Source of the DNA: Rebecca billardiae RCC1528
Taxonomy: Eukaryota > Haptophyta
Direction of reading: 5' to 3'
Length of the DNA: 64,000 nt
NCBI GenBank assembly: GCA_965240325.2
Contig: OZ251239.1
Coordinates: 1,550,001 to 1,614,000, forward strand
The notes beneath the pieces are model-generated. The model was not told where the DNA came from. It saw only the letters and a program-made list of their open reading frames with translations, and searched no databases. The translations under genes and the position numbers were made by a program. Positions 1 to 10,684 of the stretch are shown in pieces (within the stretch, counting starts at the first letter, position 1; every line of letters starts with the position of its first letter).

Positions 1-72
1 GCGGACTAGACTCTATCTAGAGCTGAATTTCCGCCTGAATCGACTCACAGAATCGAGGCGCTGCCGGCGGCG

Positions 73-1290
73 CGGCCTAGAACCGAGCTAGTTAGAGTAT
101 GATTGACCGATCCGGACAGCGGGCACTGAGAGCGGGCGCCAGTCAACGTCGGAGAAATCAATAAAACGGAGCCACCGCACACCAAGACATGCACGTCGAG
201 GTCGCCCGATCGCGCTCGGCTCCGCGGCGAGCCCCCGGCCCGGGCACTCGGCGTCGGACTGGAGCGGGCCTGCGCGCCGCGGCAGCGCGCGGCGCGCGGC
301 GCGCAGCGCGCGGCGGGGACTGTCACTTGTCAGTCGTCTCAGACTCTGACCACTGACACGTCGAGGTCGTCATCGCGCTCGGCTCCGCGGCGAGCCCGCC
401 GGGCATGCACGGACTGGAGCGGGCCTGCGCGCCGCGGCAGCGAGCGGCGCGCAGCGCGGTGGCGGCGGCGCGGACGGAGTCTCGGGGCAGCGCACGCGCA
501 GGGTGCGTGATGAATGAATCTTGCAGCAGCTGCAGGTTGTGCGGCTCCGTCGAGCCCATCGTCGCGACGCGAAGGACAGTAGACGAAGACCAGCTTGAGT
601 GAGCACGGCCTGCGAAGTGCGAGCGAGTCGACCGGGAACAGTCACGGGTCGCGAGTGCCACTCGCCCAGAAGCGACGTCTGCGGCCTAGAACCGAGCTAG
701 TTAGAGTATGATTGACCGATCCGGACATCGGGCACTGAGAGCGGGCGCCAGTCAACGTCGGAGAAATCAATAAAACGGAGCCACCGCACACCAAGACATG
801 CACGTCGAGGTCGCCCGATCGCGCTCGGCTCCGCGGCGAGCCGCCCCGGCCCGGGCACTCGGCGTCGGACTGGAGCGGGCCTGCGCGCCGCGGCAGCGCG
901 CGGCGCGCGGCGCGCAGCGCGCGGCGGGGACTGTCACTTGTCAGTCGTCTCAGACTCTGACCACTGACACGTCGAGGTCGTCATCGCGCTCGGCTCCGCG
1001 GCGAGCCCGCCGGGCATGCACGGACTGGACGGCGGGCCTGCGCGCCGCGGCAGCGAGCGGCGCGCAGCGCGGTGGCGGCGGCGCGGAGTCTCGGGGCAGC
1101 GCACGCGCAGGGTGCGTGAATGAATCTTGCAGCAGCTGCAGGTTGTGCGGCTCCGTCGAGCCCATCGTCGCGACGCGAAGGACAGTAGACGAAGACCAGC
1201 TTGAGTGAGCACGGCCTGCGAAGTGCGAGCGAGTCGACCGGGAACAGTCACGGGTCGCGAGTGCCACTCGCCCAGAAGCGACGTCTGCGT
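73..1290. repeat. 609-bp tandem duplication (two copies)
   Basis: Copy A covers about 73-681 and copy B 682-1290. Both begin CGGCCTAGAACCGAGC and end CCAGAAGCGACGTCTG, with only small indels between them (for example around 240 and 480 versus 845 and 1085). Each copy contains a very GC-rich core (CGCGCGGCGCG runs) flanked by less biased sequence. The low divergence points to a recent duplication. The right junction runs into a possible minus-strand exon ending near 1285. Confidence 0.9.
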
Positions 1291-1392
1291 GGGGTGCGCG
1301 TCGGGCAGGCCCAAGAAGATGCGCAGCATCATGTTCAGGCCCACTAGGCCCAGCGCCTCGATCACCACCTGCTTCTTCGCTGTGTTGATCAT
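1246..1392 (-). CDS. possible short coding exon, unidentified
   Basis: Read on the minus strand from the ATG at 1392 the translation starts MINTAKKQVVIEALGLVG and continues with a hydrophobic stretch (LNMMLRIFLGLP), with amino-acid use unlike the Arg/Ala-rich noise around it. It then enters the duplicated unit and becomes low complexity. It may be the first exon of a small membrane protein whose downstream exon lies in the duplicated block. Both copies of the block contain MGSTEPHNLQLLQDSF in another frame. I do not recognise a family and could not fix splice sites. Confidence 0.22.
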
Positions 1393-1670
1393 CTTCACTG
1401 CCGCGGTTCGCGCCGAGTTTGACTGGCGGCCGCACGCCCCGGCGGCGGGCGCGGCCCGTGCGCTCGCCGTCCTGACGCGGCGGCGGTCCTGGATGCACTG
1501 CGGCACCTGGCCTGAACCCGCGTGCCACGCCACGCGCCGCCGCCGGGCGAGGCGTCGGCGGCGGCCGCCTCCGCCGCCCACGCGGCACGTCGCGCCATCT
1601 GGTGCGAGCCGACCAGTCCTGAGCAACCGCTTCAAAATCAAATAGCCTGATCGAGTACCCCCATAAATTA

Positions 1671-2000
1671 AGATCGAATGGATATAGATAGCGATTACGG
1701 TTATCGAATGGAGATAGAAAGCGATTACGGTTATCTTTGTTTTGGCAATAATCAGAACTACACGACGAGATGATAGCGCGCGTTTACGGCGATCTCCATT
1801 AGCGGGCGTAGCTCCCGTAGCTCCAATTACCGGTTTTGCTGGGATCCTTCGCGAGTAAGATCGAATGGAGATAGATAGTGATCACGGTTATCTCTGCTTC
1901 GGCAAGAATCGAAACCAAACGAGATAATAGCGTTTACGGCGATCTCCATTAGGTCGTAGCTCCCGTAGCTCCAATTAAACGGTTTTGCTGGGATCCTTAT
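1671..2000. repeat. two-copy AT-richer direct repeat
   Basis: Two imperfect units (about 1671-1855 and 1858-2000) share the blocks AAGATCGAATGGAGATAGAT, ACGGTTATCT, TTTACGGCGATCTCCATTAG, GTAGCTCCCGTAGCTCCAAT and GGTTTTGCTGGGATCCTT. Local base composition is far lower in GC than the genes. No coding potential was seen from here to the gene at 2528. Confidence 0.8.
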
Positions 2001-2527
2001 TATAACAAGTTTTTGACTCGAAACAATCAAACGTCACTCGGCAAACTCGTACTCCAGCATACACGAAAGACAGGAATACTCACTTGTTTCACCCCCGGGT
2101 ATCTGATCCCACGTCCGTCCATCGACATATGGCGAATTGGCGGGCGCGCTTATTTCGTCAATGCGTCTTGCTAATGCAGAGCAATGGGCCAATGTACCCC
2201 TCGAAAAAGCGAAAACTCACCCTCCAACAGCCCTTAAAATCGTCCCCCGTCCCCCTTTCTTTGATCAAAAGATCTTTTTGACAACGTAGTGAGGGCCCTC
2301 GGCGAGGGCTGCACGCTACGCGCTCCGCCCTGCACCGCGGGCCATGAGTCTAGCCAGCGCACTAACTACTGTACAGTGCGTCTGAGGTCATGGGTTCAAA
2401 CCAGTTTCCAAGGTCTCTCTTCGGAGAGCGTGCGATGAAGGATGGCGCGGCAAGCTGCCACCGTGAGCCTTATTACGCACGTTAACCTCCAAACCACAGA
2501 ACCGGGCCTTGCAATGGAAGTCCCACG

Positions 2528-3667
2528 ATGGCGGCGGCGCCGCCGGCGCGACTTCTACTTGCGCTGCTGCTCCTCGCCGAGGCGGGTGGCATAGGGCGGC
2601 GGCCGCCGGACCTTGTGCACCTCGTCCTCACGAGGACGCGCGTGTGGATGCACTGCGCCGTGCCCAAGGCGGGCACGCGCTCCGTCTCGCAGCTCGTGCG
2701 CGACAGGCGTGTGCTCGGCAGCAGGCGCCATGCGCCGAGCAGCGGCGCGCAGCTGGCGTGCGCGTGGACGGCGTGCAGGCCGAACGCGACGGGGCTGGCG
2801 CACCAGCCCGCGCTGCGCAGCGTGCTCCTGCGCAACCCGTACACGCGCTTCCTCTCGGCGTACCGCGACAAGTTCGAGGACCGCGCGGAGGAGCTGCGGC
2901 CGCTCGTTCCGACGTACGCGGCTGCGCCGCACCCGCCCGACCCCAGCCGCATGCCGCGGCGTGCACGAGACGCGCTCGACATCCTGAGCAGGGCGAGGCT
3001 AAGCAGCAACCAGACCGCTGAGGCACTGCGCGTGGGCGGTCCGCTCGTCCTCGCGCGGCTGCTCGCGGGCGCAGTGCGGCAGCGTCCGGCCCTGCTCACA
3101 GACTTGGACCGACACGTGCGGCCGGCGGTGCACCAGTGCTGGCTCGACAGCGTGGCGCCGCAGTACGTGGGCACCGTCGAGCGCCTGGTGGGGCTGGTGG
3201 CGTGGCTCGCCGCGCAGGGCGTGCTCAGCCTCGAGGGCACCACCGCCGCGTCCTTTGCGCGCGGCTTCCACCATGGCGTCTCCGGACGGCGTAGGCGGCG
3301 GCGGCTGCGCGCGTCGGCGCCGGCCGCGCTCCGCTCGGCCGAGTGGTGTGCAGAGTACTCGACGGAGCTGCGCGCGCTCGTGGACGAGCTGTACGCCGTC
3401 GACTTTGCTTACATCCGGGCGCGGCGGCTGTACCGCGAGGACGAGCTCTGGCCATGCGATTCGCTGCCGACGCTCGCACCTACTGTGTGGGCGCCACCGC
3501 GTCACGAGACTACCCCGAGGCGTCAGCCGTCACGCGCTCTCGCCTCTCGGGCCATCACCGGGCAGCGCCGCCTTGTTGTAACGAGTGGGGGCTCGGGCTC
3601 GAGCGGCGCAGCATCATCGGCTCAACGCATCTATGGCAGCAGGCGGCTCAGGGCAGTCGTATTTTAG
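2528..3667 (+). CDS. carbohydrate sulfotransferase-like protein (Sulfotransfer_2 family), type II/secreted
   Basis: The 379-aa ORF starts at ATG 2528 with a hydrophobic leader (residues 5-20, LLLALLLLAEAG). Two PAPS-binding signatures are visible: a 5'-phosphosulfate loop VPKAGTRSVSQL near residue 45-56, and the 3'-phosphate motif RNPYTRFLSAYRDKFEDR near residue 102-119. The latter matches the RDPFxRLxSAYxxKF signature of the HNK-1/chondroitin sulfotransferase family. A downstream block, DRHVRPAVHQCWLDSVAPQY followed by VGTVERL, fits the family's conserved DxHWxPQ..C.......G..E region. The expected reaction is sulfate transfer from PAPS to a glycan in the Golgi lumen; the acceptor cannot be inferred. 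The last roughly 50 residues are Ser/Arg/Gly-rich and may run past the true end (an unspotted intron is possible). No introns are needed for the core. Confidence 0.82.
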   Translation: MAAAPPARLLLALLLLAEAGGIGRRPPDLVHLVLTRTRVWMHCAVPKAGTRSVSQLVRDRRVLGSRRHAPSSGAQLACAWTACRPNATGLAHQPALRSVLLRNPYTRFLSAYRDKFEDRAEELRPLVPTYAAAPHPPDPSRMPRRARDALDILSRARLSSNQTAEALRVGGPLVLARLLAGAVRQRPALLTDLDRHVRPAVHQCWLDSVAPQYVGTVERLVGLVAWLAAQGVLSLEGTTAASFARGFHHGVSGRRRRRRLRASAPAALRSAEWCAEYSTELRALVDELYAVDFAYIRARRLYREDELWPCDSLPTLAPTVWAPPRHETTPRRQPSRALASRAITGQRRLVVTSGGSGSSGAASSAQRIYGSRRLRAVVF

Positions 3668-4338
3668 CGCGCGCGCGCGCTTGACGTCAGCATATCCGAT
3701 CAGTGTCGTAGAGTACTGCGCGATGGCGATCGGCCGATCCGCGTCGAATAATCGATCGCGTCGAGTGATCAGTCGTCCGATGATCATAATAATATATTCA
3801 TATATATATATATATCGATGATATCTTCATCGAATATCGTCAGTACTAGCCGCGCAGCAGTCGTCGACTGCTGGCGCACGATGAATCAGTAGCAGCATGA
3901 GCCAGCGCGCACTATGACTGATCAAGCAGTAATTATTAGAGATCGATGATGATAGCAGATTTGAGGCACGTGTGACGTGAGTATCAGTATACAGGCGCAA
4001 TCGCGGGCAATAAGTCCTTAGAGCTGTCATGTTAAGAAACTGGGGCTTGCTATCTGCGCGGATCTGGCCTAGAAACTGAGACGCTATAGCGATAGTGGCT
4101 GGTTCGCTATACGCATAGTCACACTATAAGAAACCGGGAAGCGTCCTACGTCGTCCCGGCTGACGAGTGGTCCGCCGAGGGCGAGGCGCAGTCGGCCCGT
4201 CGGGGACGCGGCGCGCGGCCCGACTACGAGTACAGGCCAAGTCCCGACTGGCGACTTCTCCTGATGACTGACTCCTGGCCAGTGCGCCGCAGCATCCATG
4301 CAACATCACTTGCCAGCAGATTTGCTCCCAAAAGGCCC
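3668..4338. other. gene-free spacer, partly AT-rich
   Basis: It contains a short (TA)n run near 3797-3818 and AT-rich sequence to about 4020. No ORF with recognisable composition or homology was found on either strand. Confidence 0.6.
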
Positions 4339-5190
4339 AAGACCCGTTGCACGGGTGAGTAACCGTGAGCGTATGAAAAAACGACATGCGTATGAAATGT
4401 CGGTTTTGTCACTCGCGCTGCCGCATGGCTGACGCCCGCGCCGATCCGAGCGGAATGGGGCATTGCGAAGCCGATTCGCAATGCCCCAATCCAATCGGCA
4501 TGTCAATCGACCCAACCGTCGCTGAGAACGAACGACAAAACCCAAGGCAGGTGCCCACCAAGCGACGCCGCCCGCGCGCCGGCAGCGTGAACGCGCGGTC
4601 GCGCAGAGGTGGCCAATGCAGAAGGCATCAGCCAATGCTGCTGCCTTCGGCAAGCGCGCCACCTCAGCGTCAGCATCGGGTGGGACCGTGACGATATATG
4701 CCCTGGATGCGGCTCCAGTCAAACGCCCTCGACACGGGGAGCCGCCATCGGCAGCGAGCGCGCCACGGATACATACACGTGCTGTCCTCGTGAATGAGGA
4801 TTCAGGAGACGAGGCGCCGGCGGCTCGGCCCGCGATGCGCAGGCAGGCTGGAGTGGCTCACGCTGCGATCGCGTGTACGGGTACAGAAGGCGTGCGCACG
4901 CAACAACACCGCCTACGTGAAGCGCGTGGGCAAGCTGCTGAAGCTCTCACGATGCGTGCGCGCCTTCCTTCTCACCTCTGCGCTCGCCGACCGCTGCCTT
5001 CCGCGCGGCAGACAGGGGACACCTGCCACCTGGCGCGCACGACGCAGCGTGTAACGCAGAAGGTGGTAGATCCGCTGCCACGCTCCCGCTGCCGCTGCTG
5101 CCGGCGGCAGCGGCATGCCCGAGGCGGCGACGGTGACTATCACTGCCAAAGTGTCGTTTTTTCGGCGCTCACGCGTGCAACTGGTCCCAA
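4339..5190. mobile_element. candidate non-autonomous DNA transposon with imperfect TIRs
   Basis: The left end carries GTTGCACGGGTGAGTAACCG and then GTATGAAAAAACGACAT (4346-4387). The right end (about 5151-5188), read on the minus strand, carries GTTGCACGCGTGAGCGCCG and then AAAAAACGACACT, so the ends form imperfect inverted repeats of about 40 nt. The interior has no recognisable gene, only Ala/Arg-rich ORFs. No clear target-site duplication could be fixed. Confidence 0.4.
4456..4488. repeat. perfect 14-bp hairpin
   Basis: The arms TGGGGCATTGCGAA (4456-4469) and TTCGCAATGCCCCA (4475-4488) flank the 5-nt loop GCCGA, inside the candidate TIR element. Confidence 0.8.
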
Positions 5191-5816
5191 ACTTTTCTTC
5201 GGCCTCGCCGGCCGGGCCTAAAGACTCAGCGGGGGGCTCCCCCTGCGCCCCCCGCGCCTGCGCGGCGGGCGGACTACCTAGCCGTAAGAAACTGATGAGA
5301 CTCCGTAGGCGCTCGGGGCGGCTCGGGCTACCGAACGGCAGCAGTAAGACTGAACCGAGGCTACTGGTGCTAGCCGTGAGACCGAGAAGTCATCATTCAA
5401 TGTCACTACTGATGAGAATCTCTGACTTCTTATTGCCCGCGATTGCCTGTAGCTGATGTAGGTGTCATGCACTCCATCACTGCTATTAGTCTGATAAATA
5501 ATTAGTATATTACGCGGCGCGGTTCACCGCAGTCACGCGCGCTGAGTCCGCGCGCCCGTCCGCGAAGAATAATCCGCTCCAGTCGCGATCAGTGCTCGTC
5601 GTCATCGGCAATAAAGATGATGATGATCGGCAGCACGGTTCGCGGTCACGGCCCTGGTCCACCGATGATGTCGTCGGCGGCGTCAACAGCTTCAAGTGGC
5701 CCGTCGGCCCCGCCTTGGGGCGCGGCAGCAGCAGGGGCTGACACTCGAGGGTTCATCCGACCTGCAAAGCGTGCTCTTCGCCGCTGCGGGCCACGGGGCC
5801 CGCCCGCGCGCACTGC
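5191..5816. other. gene-free spacer
   Basis: No coding region could be supported. A hairpin GCGGGCC-ACGG-GGCCCGC lies at 5786-5803, 14 nt beyond the stop codon of the enkurin gene. Confidence 0.6.
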
Positions 5817-6901
5817 TCAGCCCTCGCGCTGCACGACGACCTTGTTGCGGCTGTACGTCGTCATCGCGTCGTTGAGGTCCCTCGCCTTCGCCTCGAGCTG
5901 CGAGCGCTTCTTCTTCTGCGAGAGCGTGTCTGCGACCAGCGGCATGCGCTGCAGCTCTCGCAGCACGCCCGCTGAGCTCTGCTGCAGCTGCGACAGCGTC
6001 TCCTGCCGCTCCGCCTCGGGCACGAGGCGCATGCCGGGCGGGCAGATGCGCCGCTCCTCCTCGTCGCGCTGCTTCTTCTCGCGCGCGAGCGCCAGCTCGA
6101 GCTTGCGCTGCACCAGGTAGCCGGGCAGCGAGCCAAAGTCCGGGTGGTGGGAGACGGGCTCGGGCGGCAGGACCGCCTGCTCGGGCGAGCGGAAGGGCGG
6201 CGGCGCCGCCGGCTTGGCGCCGACGCGCGGCGAGGCGGCGGTGCGCGGGCGCGGCTCGACCACGCGCTTGATGTTCTCCGACACGAAGTCCTTCGACCCC
6301 GCGCCCGCGCGCGGCGTGCTCGGCGCCGCCTCGCCGCGCCGCGGCACGGGCGGCTTGCGCGTGCGCGGCACCTCGGGCTCCTCGAACGGCGTCGAGAGGA
6401 AGACGGGCTTCTGCGCCGAGTTCGGAGCGCGCGGCAAGGGCGGCGCGCGGGCGGGGCGGGGTGAGAGAGAGCAGGGCGTGGCCGTGCGCGGGGGTCCGCG
6501 CGCGCGCGCGCCGTCCCGCACGCACGCACATCCTCCGCCACACGCCCAACAACAAAATGCCCCGTCGCCGAGCTCTTGGGCGGCGCGGTCGCGGGGCGTG
6601 CGCGCGGGCTCGGCTTCTCAGTGAGCTGACGCGCGACGACCGAGCCCACGTGCGTGTACTTGCCGTTCTTCTGCTCGGGCGAGTTGTCCGCGTCCTTGCC
6701 CTCCGCGGCGGTGCGCTTTGCGCGCACGTCGTCGTTCATCTGGCGGAGGCGGCGGAAGTGCTCCGACTGGTGATTCTTGGGCGTGACGCCCCGCCGGCGC
6801 ATCTCGTCGCGCACGCCGTGCGTCGGGTTGAGCAGCGCGCCCATCTGCCCCGAGTTGTGGTGGTGCTGCCTCGCGGCGCTCGTCGGCTGGCCGCCCGGCA
6901 T
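5817..6901 (-). CDS. ENKUR: enkurin-domain ciliary protein
   Basis: Two exons are inferred: 6901-6530 and 6410-5817 (321 aa), with a 119-nt intron whose donor is GTGCGTGCG and acceptor GGCGCAG, phase 0. The N-terminal part has the conserved enkurin segment VTPKNHQSEHFRRLRQMNDD. The C-terminal enkurin domain (about residues 220-320) reads LPGYLVQRKLELALAREKKQ, EEERRICPPGMRLVPEAERQ, then LQRMPLVADTLSQKKKRSQL and ends MTTYSRNKVVV. Enkurins are ciliary/flagellar microtubule-associated adaptors that bind calmodulin and decorate doublet microtubules. This copy is somewhat longer than animal enkurin (about 256 aa). The ATG at 6901 was chosen because the open frame further upstream has no ATG; a small 5' exon cannot be excluded. 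Confidence 0.85.
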
Positions 6902-8346
6902 GCCCGCCCACTTCGATGCAAGTTGAATGTCGATCGTGACCAACCGCCCGTCCCAAGAAAAGCGGCCCGGGTCCGGGAGTTGAGAGCCGACCAACGTCCA
7001 ACGAGTCCTCTGCGAGACTGCGACCCAAGGAAAGATCTACAGAATGATCGGGAGATGCAGAGCGTGCCGATCGCGGACCGCAACTGGGTGCCCGCAGACT
7101 CAGAGGCGCGTTAGGGACACGTTACGCCCGCCCGTCGCTGCCGCTCGCACCGTACGGCCGCCTCCGCGCGTCAGGTTCGGTCCGGGTCCGAGTCACCCGG
7201 GCCGTGGCCGCGACCGCGGCGCAGCGGCGCAATCCGCAGCCGAGATCGGACATATCAGCTCGGATTGTCATTGTGCATGCCATGTCGGGGTTGGCTCGAC
7301 ATTGTTGGCTCGACATCCGTCTCCGTACAGCTGCCAGGGCCCGATGCTGCATGCGTGCGCCCGGCTGACGCTCTGACGCTCTACGATTGTCGTGCATCGC
7401 GCTGGGCGGCCATTCTGGAGCCTAGAGCCAAGCCGGCGGCGGCGGCTGGCGCGTTATCTCACCTGCCTGAGCTGAGTGCGACTGTGCGTCTCTTATTTAG
7501 TAAACTGTACAGTCAAAGGAATCAAGGGGGGGTACTGTAGGCGCTGAACATACTGTACCGCGATGCGTGTGCCGAGCGAGCCTGTGAATCCGCGTGATCA
7601 AAAGCGGCGGGTCAGATTTTTGTGCCGACATTTGGCCTGGTGAACGGTACAGTTTACTAAGAATAAGAGACGCACACAGCTCAGGCAGGCGAGATTACAG
7701 TGTAAATCCTAGTCATGTCGGGGTAAGACAGTGTTAAATTTTAGCGGCGTGGCTGCCGTGGCATGCAGCGGATCGGGGTAAATGCATATTCGGCCACCGA
7801 ACGCGACGCCTCATCAGCAACGACTTCTGATTGAGCAAATGTTCAATGCTGCGCCTTTTGGCGAAGACAGTTCTTGCGCACGGCAGTGTGTTGATTGTGA
7901 GTTTTAGCCAGCTCTCATCATGCGGGCACATCAGACCTGCCCGGTGCCTCTTGAAACTCGCCGCGGCTACTTGCATCGGAACCGCATCACTTTTCGCCAT
8001 CCCGCACGCGTGCGGGCATCAAGCGGCGCAGGGATTCGATGAATATGGCGACGTCAGGTTACGCGCCAGGCCGGTGCTATTGAAAAACCAGCAGCCGCTC
8101 ACGAATGGCCGCGCACGTTTCCGCCGAACAACGTGCGAAGTGGCAGTGGCACGCCGTCCCGCGACCACACACATGGCGCACCAGGATGCCAGCCGGATCG
8201 GCGAGAACCAGTGGCTCGACATTCCGTACCGGCGGCGCGATAGCGAGCGGAGCATCTCAACGCCAAGCCACTCCGTCGCGGCGTCATCCTCGCAGCGCAT
8301 CAAGCCAGCTGCTCCCCACGCGCCGAGCGCCTCCACGCGCAAGCGC
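6902..8346. other. spacer with a MITE-like repeat and no supported gene
   Basis: Apart from the inverted-repeat element at 7456-7694, no gene could be supported. The reading frame of the cupin gene stays open upstream to 7831, but that part is low in conserved-looking residues and lacks an ATG before 8173. Confidence 0.5.
7456..7694. mobile_element. MITE-like element with about 50-bp TIRs (family also at 38.0, 39.75 and 41.84 kb)
   Basis: The left TIR (7456-7510) reads ATCTCACCTGCCTGAGC, then TGTGCGTCTCTTAT, then TTAGTAAACTGTAC. The right TIR (7647-7694) is its near-complement, GTACAGTTTACTAAG then AATAAGAGACGCACACAGCT then CAGGCAGGCGAGAT. The 136-bp interior is non-coding. The same TIR occurs at 37999-38027 with 39750-39764 (interrupted) and at 41841-41888, which shows a dispersed family. 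No target-site duplication was fixed. Confidence 0.8.
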
Positions 8347-9245
8347 ATGTCGACAGCGGCCGGCGGCGGCCCGCAGCGCACCAAGGTGAGGCGGCGGCCG
8401 CCGCAGTTCGTCGCGGGGGCAGCCGTGCCCTGGATGCGCGTGCCCGACGACATGTACGGCCCCACCTTCGACCGCGCCGACGCCACCTCGTGGGAGTCCG
8501 TCGGCAGGCGGAAGATGCTCGCGAGTGCGGCGGCGCACGGCGCGCCGCTGCCCAAGCTCGGCTGCTCGCTGTGCGAGCTCGAGCCCGGGCAGACGATGTG
8601 GCCGTTCCACTACCACCTAGGCTCGCACGAGGCCCTGTACATCCTGAGCGGCAGCGGCACGATGCGCTGGGGCTACCCCGACAATCAGGTGCTGCCCCGC
8701 GCGCGCGCCGCGGTGCCGCCCGTTCGCGCCGTGCCGCGCGCTGCCGAGGCCCCTGGCTCACGCCTCGCCGCGCGCCGGCCGCCCGCGCGCCCGACGCGCC
8801 ACAGATGGTCCCCGTGAGCGAGGGCGACTACATCGCGATCCCGCCCGGCCCGGACCACGCGCACCAGCTCACAAACACGGGCGCGCGCACTCTCCGCTAC
8901 CTCGCCATCGACTCCAAGTCGCAGCCGGACGTGACGGTGATGCCGGACTCGCAAAAGTACGGCGTGGTGGGCTCTGTGCCGCACGTGGACGGGCGCGCGC
9001 GGCATCTGCACACCGCCTTCTTCGACGTGCGCGACGCCCGCCCCTTCTTCGACGGCGAGGACGACTTTGGCCGCGCGCACTTTGGGCACGACGCCGGGCC
9101 GTGCCGGCCGAGCTGCGAGAACGTGTACGTGCTCGGAGGGATGAAGGAGGTGGCGGCTGCGGCGGCGGCGCGCCGAACAGAGGCGAACGCGGCGTCGACG
9201 GTCGAGTCGCCCCGGCACTGCGCGCCGACTGGCTCGCTGCCGTGA
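8347..9245 (+). CDS. cupin-fold protein (COG3837-like)
   Basis: Two exons, 8347-8688 and 8805-9245, are joined in phase 0 (donor CAG|GTGCTG, acceptor CCACAG; intron 116 nt), giving about 260 aa. Cupin motif 1 is PFHYHLGSHEALYILSGSGT, with metal-binding candidates H-x-H and E. Motif 2 is EGDYIAIPPGPDHAHQLTNT, with the second-motif histidines. It is followed by LRYLAIDSKSQPDVTVMPDS, typical of the small COG3837 single-domain cupins. The biochemical role of that family is not established, so no substrate is assigned. The ATG at 8347 places the conserved core near residue 80; an upstream in-frame ATG at 8173 would add a 58-residue basic extension. Confidence 0.8.
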
Positions 9246-9539
9246 ACGCGCGCGAGGCTGCTTCTCGGCGGGGATGCCGCCGTGTACACTCAGGCTGAGC
9301 TCACTCGATGACGAATGATGCTGAGTCAGGCCGTCAGACCGCGTGACTCGCCCGCGAGACCGAGCCTGCCGACGCTGCGGCGATCGAGCGACTCATCTGA
9401 CCAGGCGCCGCACGCGGTCCCACGCGCCACATCAGCGCTCGGCGGTAGTTATTAGACTCTGTGCCGCTCGCATGAAGCCATGATAATTCTGACGGATGAT
9501 GAGACATGAGTCAATCGGGAATTATAAGGGTCGACTAGG
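9246..9539. other. 3' flank of the cupin gene
   Basis: It holds the hairpin CGGCGG-GGATG-CCGCCG (9266-9282), 21 nt after the stop. No gene was seen. Confidence 0.6.
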
Positions 9540-9955
9540 CTGTTCGGCCCCGCTCGTCCCGGGCGGGCGCGGCCGGCCCATCGGGCAAAGGATCATCCGC
9601 CTGATCGGATCCAGATCATGCGGGCTCATGCGGGCACCACCGCACTGACAAGGACACCTCCGGGACGGCCCTGCTCGTGGCAGTCGTGCGCGGCGGGCCC
9701 GGCGCGGCTGCGATGACGGCTGTGAGGCGGCTCGGAAGAGTACGTGCTGCTTAAAGTGTTGTTCGGCCCCACTCGTCCCGGGTGGGGGCGCCAGGACCTT
9801 CGGGCAAAGGATCATGCGGGCATCACCGCATTGACAAGGACACCTCGGAGCCCCGCTCGCCTGGCAGTCGTGCCGGGCCGCCGGCTGCATTGACCGGCTG
9901 TGAGGGCGGCTTGGAAGACGAGTGCTGCAAAGTGTTGTTCGGCCCCGCGCGACCA
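9540..9955. repeat. diverged tandem duplication of about 210 bp
   Basis: Two copies (about 9540-9760 and 9760-9955) share the ordered blocks TGTTCGGCCCC, TCGTCCCGGG, TCGGGCAAAGGATCAT, GACAAGGACACCTC, TGGCAGTCGTGC, GGCTGTGAG and GTGCTGC..AAAGTGTTGTTCGG. A third start (GTGTTGTTCGGCCCCGCGCG) follows at about 9932. Confidence 0.75.
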
Positions 9956-10684
9956 TGCGCTCGAGGTCGGCGCGTTGTCATAGATAATGCAGCTGGCAGC
10001 AAGGCCAACGCCGGTCATAGCACGCGGTTGGCAAGCCACCCGCGCGCCCTGCACGTGCTCGAGCTGCGGCATCATCGTCATCTCATGCTGAGCTGCCATC
10101 GTCCCTGTCTTGCCGGCAGCCGAAGGGCGAGCTCGAGCGGCGGCGCGCGGCCGCATCCGAGGCGAACGTCAGCGGATGTGCAGCGAGACGGTTCGATGCC
10201 AGCTGGACGATCATGGAGCAGTGCATGTCCCTGCAGAGCTGGCCGTGCTCTGCGGCGGGCCGGCCGCCGCCGACGCACGACGACACGCCGCAGCGCTGGG
10301 ACGAGTGCTGGCTGGACCATCCGAACGCTCGCGGCCGCGTCGCGCGAGCGAACGCTCGTCGACTTTGACGGCCTCCCTGCGCCCGCCGGCTCGACCGCCC
10401 CGACGACGCCGACGTCGCGAGCACGCCATCACCCAAAGGTTGAGCGCGCGGGGCGCAAGGCACGCCCGCCATCGCTTTGCGCTCGTCGCGCCCAACCACC
10501 GTCCGGACACGGACAGTCCGGGGAGCGCGGCAGATGTCGATCTGGCAGATGTCGATCTGGTGCTTAGTCCCGAAAAAGTCTGAAAGAGTCTGAAAGAGTG
10601 CAGATTTCGCCAGATTTTTTGCGGTCCGGGCGCACTTTCGCGCACTTTTGCCCGAGCGAGCGAGTCGCGCTTTAGTAGAGTGCA
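9956..10684. other. gene-free spacer
   Basis: There are only Arg/Ala-rich frames on both strands and no family signature. A short run of GTCTGAAAGA repeats lies at about 10578-10600. Confidence 0.5.

Noticed and set aside
2360-2430. tRNA-like GGTTCAAACC segment
   Set aside because: The stems around it do not pair and no D arm or acceptor stem could be built.
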